64,000 nt of DNA, from assembly GCF_022815605.1 (NCBI RefSeq), contig NZ_JALGRP010000001.1:95715-159714 (forward strand). The letters run 5' to 3'. Below are positions 1 through 8,804 of the stretch, piece after piece; the stretch's first letter is position 1; each line of letters opens with the position of its first letter. The notes beneath the pieces were generated by a model. The model had not been told where the DNA came from. It made no database searches and worked only from the letters and a program-made list of their open reading frames with translations. This DNA comes from Microbacterium sp. VKM Ac-2923. GTDB lineage: Bacteria; Actinomycetota; Actinomycetes; Actinomycetales; Microbacteriaceae. The translations under genes and the position numbers were made by a program.

Positions 1-181
1 GGTGGTGGTGGGCGTTGACGAGGCCGGCGGTCACGACGCACCCCGTCGCGTCCAGCACGGTGGCATCCGTGACATCCGCGCCCTCGACGATCGTTCCGTC
101 GATGCTCACGACATCGCCGGTGCGCACGCGGCCGCTGTCTTCGACCACGGCCACCGCGCCGCGCACCACGAGGACGCTCAC
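1..181 (-). CDS. Amidohydrolase family protein, N-terminal 60 residues only
   Basis: Only the first 60 codons lie in the window, and the gene runs off the left edge. Reading from a GTG at 181 gives a composite-domain beta-strand start (SVLVVRGAVAVVEDSGRV) and then VVTAGLVNAHHH, the usual entry into the amidohydrolase barrel with its first metal-binding histidines. Family members of this type include 8-oxoguanine and guanine deaminases and triazine hydrolases. The start overlaps the stop of the upstream XdhC-like gene in a GTGA arrangement, so the two are probably translationally coupled. Pairing with XdhC suggests purine or N-heterocycle catabolism, but the substrate cannot be read from this fragment. 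Confidence 0.75.
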   Translation of the reverse strand, partial: MSVLVVRGAVAVVEDSGRVRTGDVVSIDGTIVEGADVTDATVLDATGCVVTAGLVNAHHH

Positions 182-1167
182 GCGGTCCTCACCGCGCACG
201 CGGCCGTCGCACCGTGTTCCTCGGTGCCGTGTCTCGCAGTGCTGTGCAGTCGCGGCCCGTGCGCGGCGCGGAGGGGCCGGGCGTCGGCGCCGTTTCGGGA
301 TGCCACGATCTCGGCGATCACCGACAGAGCCGTCTCCTCCGCCGTCGCACCTCCCAGGTCGAGGCCCAGGGGTGAATGCAGCCGCGAGAGCTCGGCATCC
401 GTCACCCCCGCCGCCCGCAGCAGCATCGCGCGGCGCGCGACGGTCGCGCGCGCCCCCATCGCCCCGACGAACCCCACCGGCAGCCGCAGCGCCGTCCGCA
501 GGGCCGGCACGTCGAGGCGCTCGTCGTGGGTCAGGACGCAGATCGCGGTGCGGGCGTCGGGGGAGGGTAACTGCGAGAGGTATTCGTCCGGAGCGGCGAC
601 GACGAGCTCGGCGGCGTCGGGGAAGCGTTCCGGCGTCACCAGGAGCGCCCAGTCGTCGCACACCGTCACCGCGAAACCGGCCGCGGATCCCAGGCGGCAG
701 AGCGCCGCGGCGTGCTCCCCGGCGCCGAGGATGATCAGGCGGGGAGCGGCCGGGCGGTGCAGGTCGAGACCGTCGCCGTCGAGGGCGAGGTGCAGCGAGG
801 CCTCCCGCCCCGCACGGGCGGCGACGAGAGCCGGGAGCGAGAGGGCCGGGTCGATGCGGTAGGCCACGACGTCGACGGCGCCCCCGCAGGCGAGCCCGGC
901 GGTGATGGGGGTGACGGTGCCGTCGTCGGTGAATCCGAAGCGCGCGCGGCGGACCGCATCGGTGCGGAGCGCATCGAGCCCGAGCATGACGGCGTCGTTC
1001 TCGACGCATCCGCCCGAGATCGATCCGATCACGCGCGCGTCGCGCGTGACGGCCAGTGTCGCGCCCACACCGCGCGGTGCGCTGCGCACCACACCGGTCA
1101 CCGTCACCGCAGCGACGGGCACACCCGCCTCGAGCAGCGGCACCAGGTCGGCTGCGAGATCGAGCAT
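178..1167 (-). CDS. XdhC/CoxI family protein
   Basis: Predicted 329-residue XdhC-type factor, a family that helps insert or sulfurate the molybdenum cofactor of xanthine-dehydrogenase-like hydroxylases in the cytoplasm. The N-terminal XdhC_CoxI domain shows RSAPRGVGATLAV near residue 28 and the family motif SGGCVE at 51-56, followed by CGG near 94. The C-terminal Rossmann domain starts at about 142 with LIILGAGEHAAAL. The ATG at 1167 is chosen because translation upstream of it is low-complexity and unlike the family. It is coupled to the amidohydrolase downstream and divergent from a MobA-like gene. No hydroxylase subunit lies in the window. The last 25 or so residues are poorly conserved in character. 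Confidence 0.85.
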   Translation of the reverse strand: MLDLAADLVPLLEAGVPVAAVTVTGVVRSAPRGVGATLAVTRDARVIGSISGGCVENDAVMLGLDALRTDAVRRARFGFTDDGTVTPITAGLACGGAVDVVAYRIDPALSLPALVAARAGREASLHLALDGDGLDLHRPAAPRLIILGAGEHAAALCRLGSAAGFAVTVCDDWALLVTPERFPDAAELVVAAPDEYLSQLPSPDARTAICVLTHDERLDVPALRTALRLPVGFVGAMGARATVARRAMLLRAAGVTDAELSRLHSPLGLDLGGATAEETALSVIAEIVASRNGADARPLRAAHGPRLHSTARHGTEEHGATAACAVRTA

Positions 1168-1218
1168 GGCTTCGACCGTAGTCGGGGTGTGTTTCGCGCG
1201 CGCTACGCTGTCGTCACC

Positions 1219-1788
1219 ATGCCGGCCACGCCCTCCGAAGCCCCCTGGGGGCTCGTGTTGGCCGCGGGAGCGGGGCGCCGATTCGGCGGTCCCAAGGCGC
1301 TCGCCCGTACGTCCGCCGGAACGCCGTGGATCGCCCTCGCCGTCCACGCCCTCCGCGCGGGTGGCTGCGGCCGGATCCTCGTGACGCTCGGCGCCGCCGC
1401 CGATGAGGCGTTGCCGCTCGTCCCCGCCGGGGCGACCGTCGTCCGCATCGCGGACTGGCAGACGGGGGTCGCGGCGTCGGTGCGCGCGGGTCTGGTGTCG
1501 GCGGCATCCGGATCCGCTTCGGCTGCCGTCGTGCTGCCGGTCGACACCCCGGACGCCCCGGCCTCGGCCGTCGCGCGGCTTGTCCGTCGCGCCGCACCGG
1601 ACGCGCTCGCCTTCGCCTCCTACGACGGTTCCCCCGGACACCCGGTGCTCATCGGGCGGGAGCACTGGAGTGCCCTCGCGGCGTCGGTGCGCGGCGATGT
1701 CGGCGCTCGGCCGTATCTCATCGCCCAGGGGGCGGATGCCGTCGAGTGCGGCGATCTGTGGTCGGGCGCCGACCGCGACGAGCGCTGA
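1219..1788 (+). CDS. MobA-like NTP transferase (molybdenum cofactor cytidylyl/guanylyltransferase type)
   Basis: The 189-residue protein opens with the nucleotidyltransferase signature GLVLAAGAGRRFGGPKA (about 11-27), in which the glycine-rich loop and lysine bind the NTP. VVLPVDTPD (about 110) is the metal-binding region and SPGHPVLI is also typical of MobA/MocA enzymes. Such proteins attach CMP or GMP to molybdopterin. The ATG at 1219 follows closely on a TACGCT -10-like sequence, so the transcript may be almost leaderless. The gene diverges from the XdhC-like gene across about 50 bp. That position fits a cofactor-maturation role, but a substrate other than molybdopterin cannot be excluded. 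Confidence 0.8.
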   Translation: MPATPSEAPWGLVLAAGAGRRFGGPKALARTSAGTPWIALAVHALRAGGCGRILVTLGAAADEALPLVPAGATVVRIADWQTGVAASVRAGLVSAASGSASAAVVLPVDTPDAPASAVARLVRRAAPDALAFASYDGSPGHPVLIGREHWSALAASVRGDVGARPYLIAQGADAVECGDLWSGADRDER

Positions 1789-1904
1789 GCCGCGACGCGC
1801 TCACGGGGTCGGCCCCGCTGGTGTGTCCACCGAGCGGGGCGGGGCTCCCCTCCCTGCTGAGCGAGGGCGGGCGTGCGGCCGAGGACGGCGTGTCGGCGTG
1901 GCCC

Positions 1905-1940
1905 GCGGGGTCGGCGGGGCCGGCGGGGTCGGCGGGGCCG
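1905..1940. repeat. Four 9-bp tandem repeats
   Basis: Units gcggggtcg and gcggggccg alternate (t,c,t,c) four times in the noncoding stretch 1789-2051 between the MobA-like gene and the 3' end of a glycosyltransferase. The repeat looks like simple slippage. I see no gene in this stretch. Confidence 0.8.
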
Positions 1941-2051
1941 CGGCGCGAGTTCGCAGCGGACGGGGCCGTGGTGACGACGGACGCGCAGCGGGCGGCGGCC
2001 GACATTCACCCTCGCCTTCACTCGCGGACGCGGTCCACGCCCCGTCCCCGG

Positions 2052-3155
2052 TCAGCGCGCGAGCGCGTCGCGATACGCGTCCAGGGTGCGCTGCGCCATG
2101 AACTGCCACGAGTACATCTCGGCCCGCCGGTGTCCGCGTGTGCGCAGACCCTCCGCCACCTCGGGGTCGGTCAGCACGCGCGAGACGGCGGCTCCGATCT
2201 CCGACACCCTCGACGGGTCGAAATACACCGCCGCGTCGCCGTACACCTCCGGAAGGCACGTCGCGTCGCTGCTGACCACCGGGCACCCGTGGCGCATGGC
2301 CTCGAGCCCGGGGAGTCCGAAGCCCTCGTAGAACGAGGGGAAGGCGTACACCGCCGCGTTCTCGTACAGCCATCGCAGGTGACCGTCGGACACGAAACCG
2401 GCGAAATGCGTCGCCGCCCGCTCCCGGTCGTCGAGGTCGCGGATCAAGCGCGCCCCGTCGCCGTCCACCTTTCCGGCGACGACGAGCCCGAGCGAATCGT
2501 CGGCGACGCGCAGGGCGGCGACCGCGCGGATGAGGGAGGAGAGGTTCTTGTAGGGCACTTGCGTGCCGACGTACAGCACGAAGCGCCGGAACGGCACCTC
2601 CACGGGCGCCGGGGTCTCGGTGATCGCATCCGCCGCCGGGTACGTCAGCGTCACCCCGCTCGCCGCGGCTCGGGTGTACTTCAGCAGATCGCGTCCGGAG
2701 TAGGCGCTGACGACGAGGTTGACGCGCGAGAGATGAGCGACGGCGGTGAAGGCGCCCGCGCCGACCGCACGTTTGGCGAGCGACACGACCGGATGCTTCT
2801 TGTGATTGCGGATCTTCAGCAGCGTCATGTCGTGGAAGGTCGTGACCCGGGGACTTCCCACGGAGAGCGGCTGCTGCGGCATCGCGAAGTGCACGAGATC
2901 GGGCTTCAGCGCGCGCAGTTCGCGTGAGAACGTCGTCTGCTCCCGCAGCGAGAAGTAGGGGGTGTCGGTGGCGGCCTTGGCGAAGAGCGGACTGCTCGGC
3001 TCCCAGTCGTCGTACTGCGCTCGCGGGAGGACGATCGTGTAGCGATGCTCGGTGTCGATGCTCTGGAGGTTTTCGATGAGCTTGCGCGTGTAGCGCCCCG
3101 TCGAGGTGAACATCGAACGGGCATCGATGACGATGTGCGGGCGTCGTGCATCCAC
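2052..3155 (-). CDS. Glycosyltransferase family 4 (GT-B)
   Basis: This 367-residue GT-B glycosyltransferase probably transfers a sugar from a nucleotide donor to a lipid-linked polysaccharide intermediate at the inner face of the membrane. The N-terminal acceptor domain begins HIVIDARSMF. The donor domain includes RFVLYVGTQVPYKNL (about 191-205) and the EX7E motif in YEGFGLPGLEAM (Glu277 and Glu285), then GCPVVSSDATCLPEVYGDAA. There is no signal peptide or membrane segment. It points away from the next two glycosyltransferases and is the left edge of a polysaccharide cluster that ends with the flippase near 8.7 kb. Donor and acceptor are unknown. Confidence 0.88.
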   Translation of the reverse strand: MDARRPHIVIDARSMFTSTGRYTRKLIENLQSIDTEHRYTIVLPRAQYDDWEPSSPLFAKAATDTPYFSLREQTTFSRELRALKPDLVHFAMPQQPLSVGSPRVTTFHDMTLLKIRNHKKHPVVSLAKRAVGAGAFTAVAHLSRVNLVVSAYSGRDLLKYTRAAASGVTLTYPAADAITETPAPVEVPFRRFVLYVGTQVPYKNLSSLIRAVAALRVADDSLGLVVAGKVDGDGARLIRDLDDRERAATHFAGFVSDGHLRWLYENAAVYAFPSFYEGFGLPGLEAMRHGCPVVSSDATCLPEVYGDAAVYFDPSRVSEIGAAVSRVLTDPEVAEGLRTRGHRRAEMYSWQFMAQRTLDAYRDALAR

Positions 3156-3449
3156 GGGGTGCTCTCTTCTCGGTCGGGACGTCGCCGATTATGACCGCCC
3201 GGGGTGCGGCCGCGACGCACAGTGGGACCGCGGCTGTCACCCCGCCAGCGGGTGAAGGCGAAGGTGAAGTGGCGGAACGGCGCGCCGCGACCGGGGGCGC
3301 TCGGGCGTGCGCGCCGTCTGAGGGAGGGACGCACCGCGAGCGCTGCCGTCGAGGTCGCCGCGCGGTCGGCGGTGAGGGCGTTGGTAGCTTCCCCGGGACG
3401 CCCGCCTGTCCGTGCGGGTCCGTCCGGGAGCACGGTGCGAGGAGAACAT

Positions 3450-4676
3450 ATGCGGATCGTCAGCCTGATGGCGCACGTCCCGTACCCGGGGATTCCCCAC
3501 GCGGGCGGACAATACGTCCTCGCCCACCTCCGTGCGCTTCGGGGGCGGGGTCACTCGGTCACGGTGATCGCTCCCGGCTGGCGGGGCAACGGCGAGAACG
3601 CCCGGCTGCTCCGCGACGAGCTCGACGTCGAGGTCGTCGTGTGCGAGCCGCTCCTCTCCGGTCGCCTCGCCGAGTGGTGGGACACCCAGCAGATCCGTCT
3701 GTTCCCCGTACGGCCCCCGCGGCGCTTCCGGCAGGCGATCCGACGCTCGCGTCGCGCGCAGGCCGCCCTCGCCGACGGCGAGCTGATCGAGGCGCAGTGG
3801 ACCGAGATGGGATGGCTTGCGCGGTCCGCTCGCCGCGCGCACCCCCGGGTGCGCCGTGTGGTCACGGCCCATGACGTCATCGCGCAGACCTACGAGCGCG
3901 TGTTCGCCACGACGCAGACGAGGTCGCTCGCGCGCGTGCTGGGGCTGTGGCGTCGATGGAGCGTCGCGCGCGACGAGGGACGGCTGTATCGCGAGATGGA
4001 TGCCGTGATCGTCTTCAGCGCGAAGGACGCCCGCTACGTGCGCGAACTGAGCGATGGGGCCGCTCGCGCCGTCGTGCTGCGACCTCCGTTCGACGGTGGT
4101 GTGGCCGACGAGTATCGCGTCCTCCCGGACGGCCCCCCGACGATCGTTTTCGTCGGTGCGTTCTTCCGCGACGTCAACGCGCAGGCCGCCGAGTGGCTGA
4201 TCGACGAGATCGTCCCGCTCGTTCGCGAGCGGCGGGCGGATGTCCGCTTCGTCCTGGCCGGCGCCGGCCCCACCGCGCGGATGATCTCGGCCGCGGAGGC
4301 GGACCCTCTCCTCGAGGTGACGGGCGAAGTGCCCTCGCTCGAGCCGTCGTACGCGGCGGCGACGGCGGTCGTGGTTCCCCTGCGCATGGGTGCGGGGCTG
4401 AAGTTCAAGACGGTGGAGGCGATGATGCGCGGTATCCCGGTGGTGTCCACGACCGTGGGGGCGGAGGGGCTGGTGGGCGAGGGTGACACGACGGGTCTGA
4501 TGGTCGAAGACGACGCTGGGGGCATCGCCGACGCCCTCCTGCGCGTGCTCGACGACCCGGCCGCCGCCTGGCGTGCGGCGCGACACTCTCGCGAGTGGGC
4601 CGTCTCGGCCTTCTCCGCGACGTCGTTCCCGGAGCGTCTCGAGAGCGCCCTTCTCGGACGGGCAGGTCAGCGATGA
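3450..4676 (+). CDS. Glycosyltransferase (GT4-like)
   Basis: The 408-residue glycosyltransferase starts MRIVSLMAHVPYPGIPHAGG, a typical GT-B N-terminal strand and loop. The C-terminal half has TIVFVGAFFRDVNAQAAEWL and GAGLKFKTVEAMMRGIPVV, the donor-binding region of GT4-like enzymes. The ATG at 3450 is preceded by a strong gaggaga ribosome site at 3439-3445, so the longer upstream open frame is not used. Its stop overlaps the start of the next gene (ATGA), which makes a two-gene unit with the family 2 glycosyltransferase. The 294 bp upstream (3156-3449) holds its promoter and no other gene. Confidence 0.85.
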   Translation: MRIVSLMAHVPYPGIPHAGGQYVLAHLRALRGRGHSVTVIAPGWRGNGENARLLRDELDVEVVVCEPLLSGRLAEWWDTQQIRLFPVRPPRRFRQAIRRSRRAQAALADGELIEAQWTEMGWLARSARRAHPRVRRVVTAHDVIAQTYERVFATTQTRSLARVLGLWRRWSVARDEGRLYREMDAVIVFSAKDARYVRELSDGAARAVVLRPPFDGGVADEYRVLPDGPPTIVFVGAFFRDVNAQAAEWLIDEIVPLVRERRADVRFVLAGAGPTARMISAAEADPLLEVTGEVPSLEPSYAAATAVVVPLRMGAGLKFKTVEAMMRGIPVVSTTVGAEGLVGEGDTTGLMVEDDAGGIADALLRVLDDPAAAWRAARHSREWAVSAFSATSFPERLESALLGRAGQR

Positions 4677-5680
4677 GCGCGGCCGCCCGCGTGGCGGTGA
4701 TCGTCCCCACCTGGAACGGGCGAGACGACCTGCCCGGATGCCTCGAATCCCTCCGACGCCAGAGCGTTCCGGTGGAGATCATCGTGGTCGAGAACGGGTC
4801 GACGGACGGATCGGTCGAGATGCTCCGGGATTCGTACCCCGACGTCACGCTGCTCGTACAGCCGGTCAACCTCGGGTTCGCGGGCGGGGTGAACGTCGGG
4901 CTCCGGTACGCCCTGCACCGTGGTCACGCCTTCGCCGCGCTGCTGAACAACGACGCGGTCGCCGAGCCGACCTGGGTGGAGCGCCTCGTCGAGGAGATGG
5001 CGCGTGACGAGAGCGTGGGGATGGTGGCGAGCAAGTTCGTCACGATCGACGGCTCCCGACTCGACAGCACCGGGGAGTGCTATTCGATCTGGGGGCTGCC
5101 CTTCCCGCGCGGTCGGGACGAACCGCGGTTGGATGCCTATGACACCCTCCCCGAGTTGTTCGGCGCGAGCGGCGGGTCGACCCTGTACCGCGCCGACATG
5201 CTCCGTGACATCGGTCTGTTCGACGAGGACTTCTTCGCGTACTTCGAAGACGTCGACCTGAGCTGGCGAGCGCGCCTGCGGGGATGGCGGGTGCGTCTTG
5301 CTCCGGCAGCCGTCGCCTCTCACCGGATCGGCGCGACGAGCGGACGCATCCCGGGGTTCACGACCTACCAGACGATGAAGAACCTGTTCTGGGTCGTGGC
5401 CAAGAACGTTCCGCGCCGCTACCTGGCAACAGTGGTGCCACGGCTCGCGCTGGCCTACACGCTCACGTTCTGGCGGGCCGTTCTGCGCGGCAACGGCGTC
5501 GTGGCCGTGAAGGGCGTCGCGGTCGCGGTCGCGAAGATGCCGAAGAAGCTCGGGGAGCGTCGTGCGATCCAGCGGGCTCGCCGCATCGACGACGAGACGT
5601 TGCGGTCGATGCTGACCTGGGACCTGCCGCCGGGCTCCACGAACCTCCGACGTCTGCGGGCGCTGTTCAGGCGCTCCTGA
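4673..5680 (+). CDS. Glycosyltransferase family 2
   Basis: Predicted 335-residue GT-A enzyme of the rhamnosyltransferase-like WbbL group. The N-terminus VAVIVPTWNGRDDLPGCLESL is the family 2 nucleotide-binding signature. Next come VVENGSTDGS, GFAGGVNVG and LLNNDA, which supplies the metal-coordinating acidic residue. FFAYFEDVDLSWRARLRGW is the typical ED motif of the acceptor site, and an amphipathic C-terminal region with YTLTFWRAVLRG may touch the membrane. The start ATG overlaps the previous stop by four bases. The 3' end overlaps the convergent ligase-like gene by 14 bp. It probably builds the surface polysaccharide repeat unit, with an unknown donor. Confidence 0.88.
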   Translation: MSAAARVAVIVPTWNGRDDLPGCLESLRRQSVPVEIIVVENGSTDGSVEMLRDSYPDVTLLVQPVNLGFAGGVNVGLRYALHRGHAFAALLNNDAVAEPTWVERLVEEMARDESVGMVASKFVTIDGSRLDSTGECYSIWGLPFPRGRDEPRLDAYDTLPELFGASGGSTLYRADMLRDIGLFDEDFFAYFEDVDLSWRARLRGWRVRLAPAAVASHRIGATSGRIPGFTTYQTMKNLFWVVAKNVPRRYLATVVPRLALAYTLTFWRAVLRGNGVVAVKGVAVAVAKMPKKLGERRAIQRARRIDDETLRSMLTWDLPPGSTNLRRLRALFRRS

Positions 5681-7046
5681 GCTGGCGGCCGCGTCCGGAC
5701 CGCGGTCGCGAGCGGGTGCGGCGCGCAGACACTTCACCCGTCGCCTCACCCCGGCGGCCGGTCAGTGCGGGCGTGACGACGCGGCTCTGCGTCGCGATCA
5801 CGAAGAGCGGCACGATCATCGAGGCGAACAGGGTGTCGGGGGCGTCGGTGCGCCAGGCGGTCTCGGTGATCGACGCCGCCGCCAGCACGCAGAGGAACGC
5901 CAGGGCCGCGACATGCTGACGATGCGGCAGGTATGCGGCGATCCGCGCAGCATTCAGCAGGACCAGCGCGATGAGCATCACGAGGATCAGGCCCCCCGTG
6001 ACGACGTAATTGGCGAAGACGTTGTGCCCGTGGCCGGCGGCGGTCGACAACGCCGAGCTGAGCAGATCGTAGTGATCCGTGAACCAGGTGTGCCCGAGCC
6101 CGACGATCCACTCCGTCCCGTGCAGCTGAGACAGCACGAACTGCCAGATCGCCCCGCGGTCGGTGTACGCCTCCGGATCGGTCGTCGTGAGGGGGATGAC
6201 GGCGATGGCGGCGACGAGCCCGATGAGCAACACCCCCAGGACCCGGCGGAGCGATGCGCGCAGCAGGAGGTTCAGCAGCATCACCACGAGCCAGACCGCC
6301 GCGCCGAACAGCGCCGTGCGCGAGGACGACCACACGATCGCGGCCAGGATGACGCCGGCGGTCGCCCAGCGCAGGTACCAGTGCGAGAACAGGTGTGCGA
6401 GGGGGAGGGCGAGCAGAAGGAAGAGCCCGTTCGAGTTGGGATGGCTGAAGAAACCTGCGAGCAGCGGCAAACCCGTGAGCGACTTGTCGGACGCGGCGTC
6501 GAAGCTCTGCGGCATGTACATGAGCGTGGGCGCGGTGACGGTCAGAGCCATCGACGCGGCGGCGAGGGCGGCGGTCAGCAGGGCATACAGCTTCAGGTCG
6601 TCGACACGCGTCTGCAGGGCCCAGAAGGTCACGGCCACACCGATCGGAAGGATCATCTGCGGAGAGACCCGCCCGCCCCGGGCGAATTCGTTCAGGATGA
6701 TCCACAGCCACGGCGTGATCAGGACCAGCACGGGGGCGACGTCGTTGCGGACGAACGCGAAGCGGAAGACGATCACGAGGATGGCCACGACAGCGGGCAG
6801 ATAGAACGCGACGTTCCACGCGTCGACGACCGCCTGCGCCAGGGTCGTCTTGACCCCCTCGACAGCCACCCGACGGCTCATCGTCAGCGTCTGCGCGACC
6901 GGACCCGACACGCACGCGAGCCAGAACACGAGAAGAAGACCGTACGAAGCCGCGCGCGCCCCGGGGCTCCGCGCGCCGGCCTCGAGGCGAGGGAGGTCGC
7001 TGGTGCGCACCCGCGCGCGGGCACCGGCCACGGCTGAGGAAGTCAT
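5667..7046 (-). CDS. O-antigen ligase/polymerase-like membrane protein
   Basis: This protein of about 459 residues has ten or more hydrophobic segments, for example SYGLLLVFWLACVSGPVA, FYLPAVVAILVIVFRFAF and VILAAIVWSSSRTALFGAAVWL. It also has a large extracellular loop with SSRTALFG and GLGHTWFTDHYDLLSSALSTAAGHGHN near the middle. That layout is the Wzy/WaaL O-antigen ligase family, which polymerises or transfers undecaprenyl-linked glycans outside the membrane. The start could be the ATG at 7046 or a GTG two codons upstream at 7052, and neither has a clear ribosome site. Its place among glycosyltransferases and a flippase supports a polymerase role. Confidence 0.8.
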   Translation of the reverse strand: MTSSAVAGARARVRTSDLPRLEAGARSPGARAASYGLLLVFWLACVSGPVAQTLTMSRRVAVEGVKTTLAQAVVDAWNVAFYLPAVVAILVIVFRFAFVRNDVAPVLVLITPWLWIILNEFARGGRVSPQMILPIGVAVTFWALQTRVDDLKLYALLTAALAAASMALTVTAPTLMYMPQSFDAASDKSLTGLPLLAGFFSHPNSNGLFLLLALPLAHLFSHWYLRWATAGVILAAIVWSSSRTALFGAAVWLVVMLLNLLLRASLRRVLGVLLIGLVAAIAVIPLTTTDPEAYTDRGAIWQFVLSQLHGTEWIVGLGHTWFTDHYDLLSSALSTAAGHGHNVFANYVVTGGLILVMLIALVLLNAARIAAYLPHRQHVAALAFLCVLAAASITETAWRTDAPDTLFASMIVPLFVIATQSRVVTPALTGRRGEATGEVSARRTRSRPRSGRGRQLRSA

Positions 7047-7235
7047 CCGCACAGGTTAGGGGCGCTCTGCGACGCCACCGCCGCGACGGTGAGACGGCCT
7101 CCCGAGTCGGACACCGGGTGAAGTATCGGGCCCACCCGGGCGGGTGGGGGTCGAGGGTGAGGGGTGCGAGCGAGAGCGGCATCTAGGGTTCCGAGGGATG
7201 CGTCGCGCGCGGCGCGACGGGAGAGGACGGCCCAC

Positions 7236-8705
7236 GTGGAGCCCGACGCATCCCCCGGTTCACGCGCCCGGGGCGCGACCCTGCTGCTGTCGACGCAGTG
7301 GCTCCGGTACGTGCTGCAGATCGTCAACATCGTGGTGCTCGCCCGACTCATCGGCCCCGCCGACTTCGGGATCGTCAGCCTGGGCCTGGCGATCGTCGGG
7401 ATCGCGTCGGTGCTCGGCGACTTCGGCCTGAGTCTGGCGGCGCTGCGCGAGAAAGACCTCAGCCAGCAGCAGAAGAGCAACCTGCTGTGGCTGAACACGG
7501 CCATCGGTGCCGCCCTGGCGCTGGTGGTGGCGGCGGCGGCGGTCCCTATCGCGACCGCCTTCGACGACGACCGGCTCATCGCGGTGGTGCTCATCGCGGC
7601 TCCCGCCTACTTGTTCCGCGCCGCCGTCGTGCAGTTCCAGGTCGAGCTCAATCGCACCGATCGGTTCCGGCGTCTGGCGGCATCCGAACTCGGCGGCGAT
7701 GCCGTCGGTGTCGCGACGGCCGTCATCCTGGCTCTTGCCGGGTCGGGCTACGTGGCGCTGGCCCTGCAGGGGACCGTGGCGGCCCTCGTCTCGCTCGTCT
7801 GGGCCTGCGCGGCCACCGGATGGCGTCCGAGCCTCCCGCGCAGGGCCCCGATGCGGCGCCTGCTCGTCTTCGGCGTCTCGACGCTCGGCACCCATGCCGC
7901 GCACTACATCACGACGAACGTCGACACCATCGTCATGGGCGCCTGGTACTCCGCGGCCACGGTCGGTTTCTACAGCCGCGCCTACCAGTTGGTGATGCTT
8001 CCCCTGCAGCAGGTCGCCGCGCCCCTCACCCGCATCCTCCTCCCGCGCCTGGCGGCCGTCGCCGACGACCTCGACGCGCTCAACGACGCCCTCGTCCGCG
8101 CGCAGCGCCTGGTCAGCCACGCCCTCCTCGCCGTCACCGGGTTGCTGGTGGTCGGCGGTGCGCCGCTGATCGAGGTCGTGCTCGGGGCCGACTGGCTGCC
8201 GGCGATGCAATACCTGCCCGTCTTGGCCGCCGGCACCGTGTTCCAGACGATCGCGTACGGCTACTACTGGGGGTTCGCGGCCCGGGGACGCTCGGGCGCC
8301 CTCTTCTTCTCCGAGGTGGTGGGCCGGGTACCGATGGTGCTGCTCATCCTCGTGTGGGCTCCGCTGACACCCGTCGGTGTCGCGTGGGGAGTGGTCGCCG
8401 GTCAGGTGCTGATCTGGGCATCGGGGACGTTCGTCTTCGCGCCGCGGGCGGGTCTGCGGGTTCGCGAGCTTCTTCTCACCGCGATCGTGCCGGTCACAGT
8501 GAGCGGTCTGGCGACCCTCGGGTCGTGGGGACTCGACACCGCGGTGCTGGGCACGCTCCCCCCTGTCGTCCGGCTCCTCGCCGTCGCCGCGGCCTGGACG
8601 CTGCTGGCCGGCGGGCTGCTCGCGGTGTGCGGTCGCCGCGACGCACGCCTGATGGGCGAGACACTCCGTTCGATGCGGCCTCGACGTCCGTCGTCGGCCG
8701 ACTGA
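7236..8705 (+). CDS. Oligosaccharide flippase family protein (Wzx-like)
   Basis: The 489-residue MATE/MOP-superfamily protein has twelve or more predicted membrane helices and should flip lipid-linked oligosaccharide across the membrane. The N-terminus GATLLLSTQWLRYVLQIVNIVVLARLIGPADFGIVSLG is the family's typical first two helices. Further motifs include GFYSRAYQLVMLPLQQVAAPLTRILLP. A GTG at 7236 is chosen because gagagga at 7221-7227 lies eight bases upstream, while further upstream the translation is arginine-rich and unlike a protein start. With the ligase-like gene it completes a Wzx/Wzy-type assembly pathway. No initiating phosphoglycosyltransferase is visible in the window. Confidence 0.87.
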   Translation: MEPDASPGSRARGATLLLSTQWLRYVLQIVNIVVLARLIGPADFGIVSLGLAIVGIASVLGDFGLSLAALREKDLSQQQKSNLLWLNTAIGAALALVVAAAAVPIATAFDDDRLIAVVLIAAPAYLFRAAVVQFQVELNRTDRFRRLAASELGGDAVGVATAVILALAGSGYVALALQGTVAALVSLVWACAATGWRPSLPRRAPMRRLLVFGVSTLGTHAAHYITTNVDTIVMGAWYSAATVGFYSRAYQLVMLPLQQVAAPLTRILLPRLAAVADDLDALNDALVRAQRLVSHALLAVTGLLVVGGAPLIEVVLGADWLPAMQYLPVLAAGTVFQTIAYGYYWGFAARGRSGALFFSEVVGRVPMVLLILVWAPLTPVGVAWGVVAGQVLIWASGTFVFAPRAGLRVRELLLTAIVPVTVSGLATLGSWGLDTAVLGTLPPVVRLLAVAAAWTLLAGGLLAVCGRRDARLMGETLRSMRPRRPSSAD

Positions 8706-8804
8706 CGACGCCCGAGAGCGTGCCGGGACCGTGAGGGCGGCGTCGCCCGGGTGGACGCCTTTCGAGGTGCACGCGCCGTCGCCCCGCGGAGCGCGCCGCC
8801 TCGC

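Noticed and set aside
1801..3240. 479-codon minus-strand frame over the first glycosyltransferase
   Set aside because: The frame is Arg/Ala/Pro-rich shadow, and the alternative frame at 2052-3155 carries the full GT4 motifs.
2003..3269. Intact insertion sequence around the glycosyltransferase
   Set aside because: The inverted repeats are imperfect and there is no transposase or target-site duplication.
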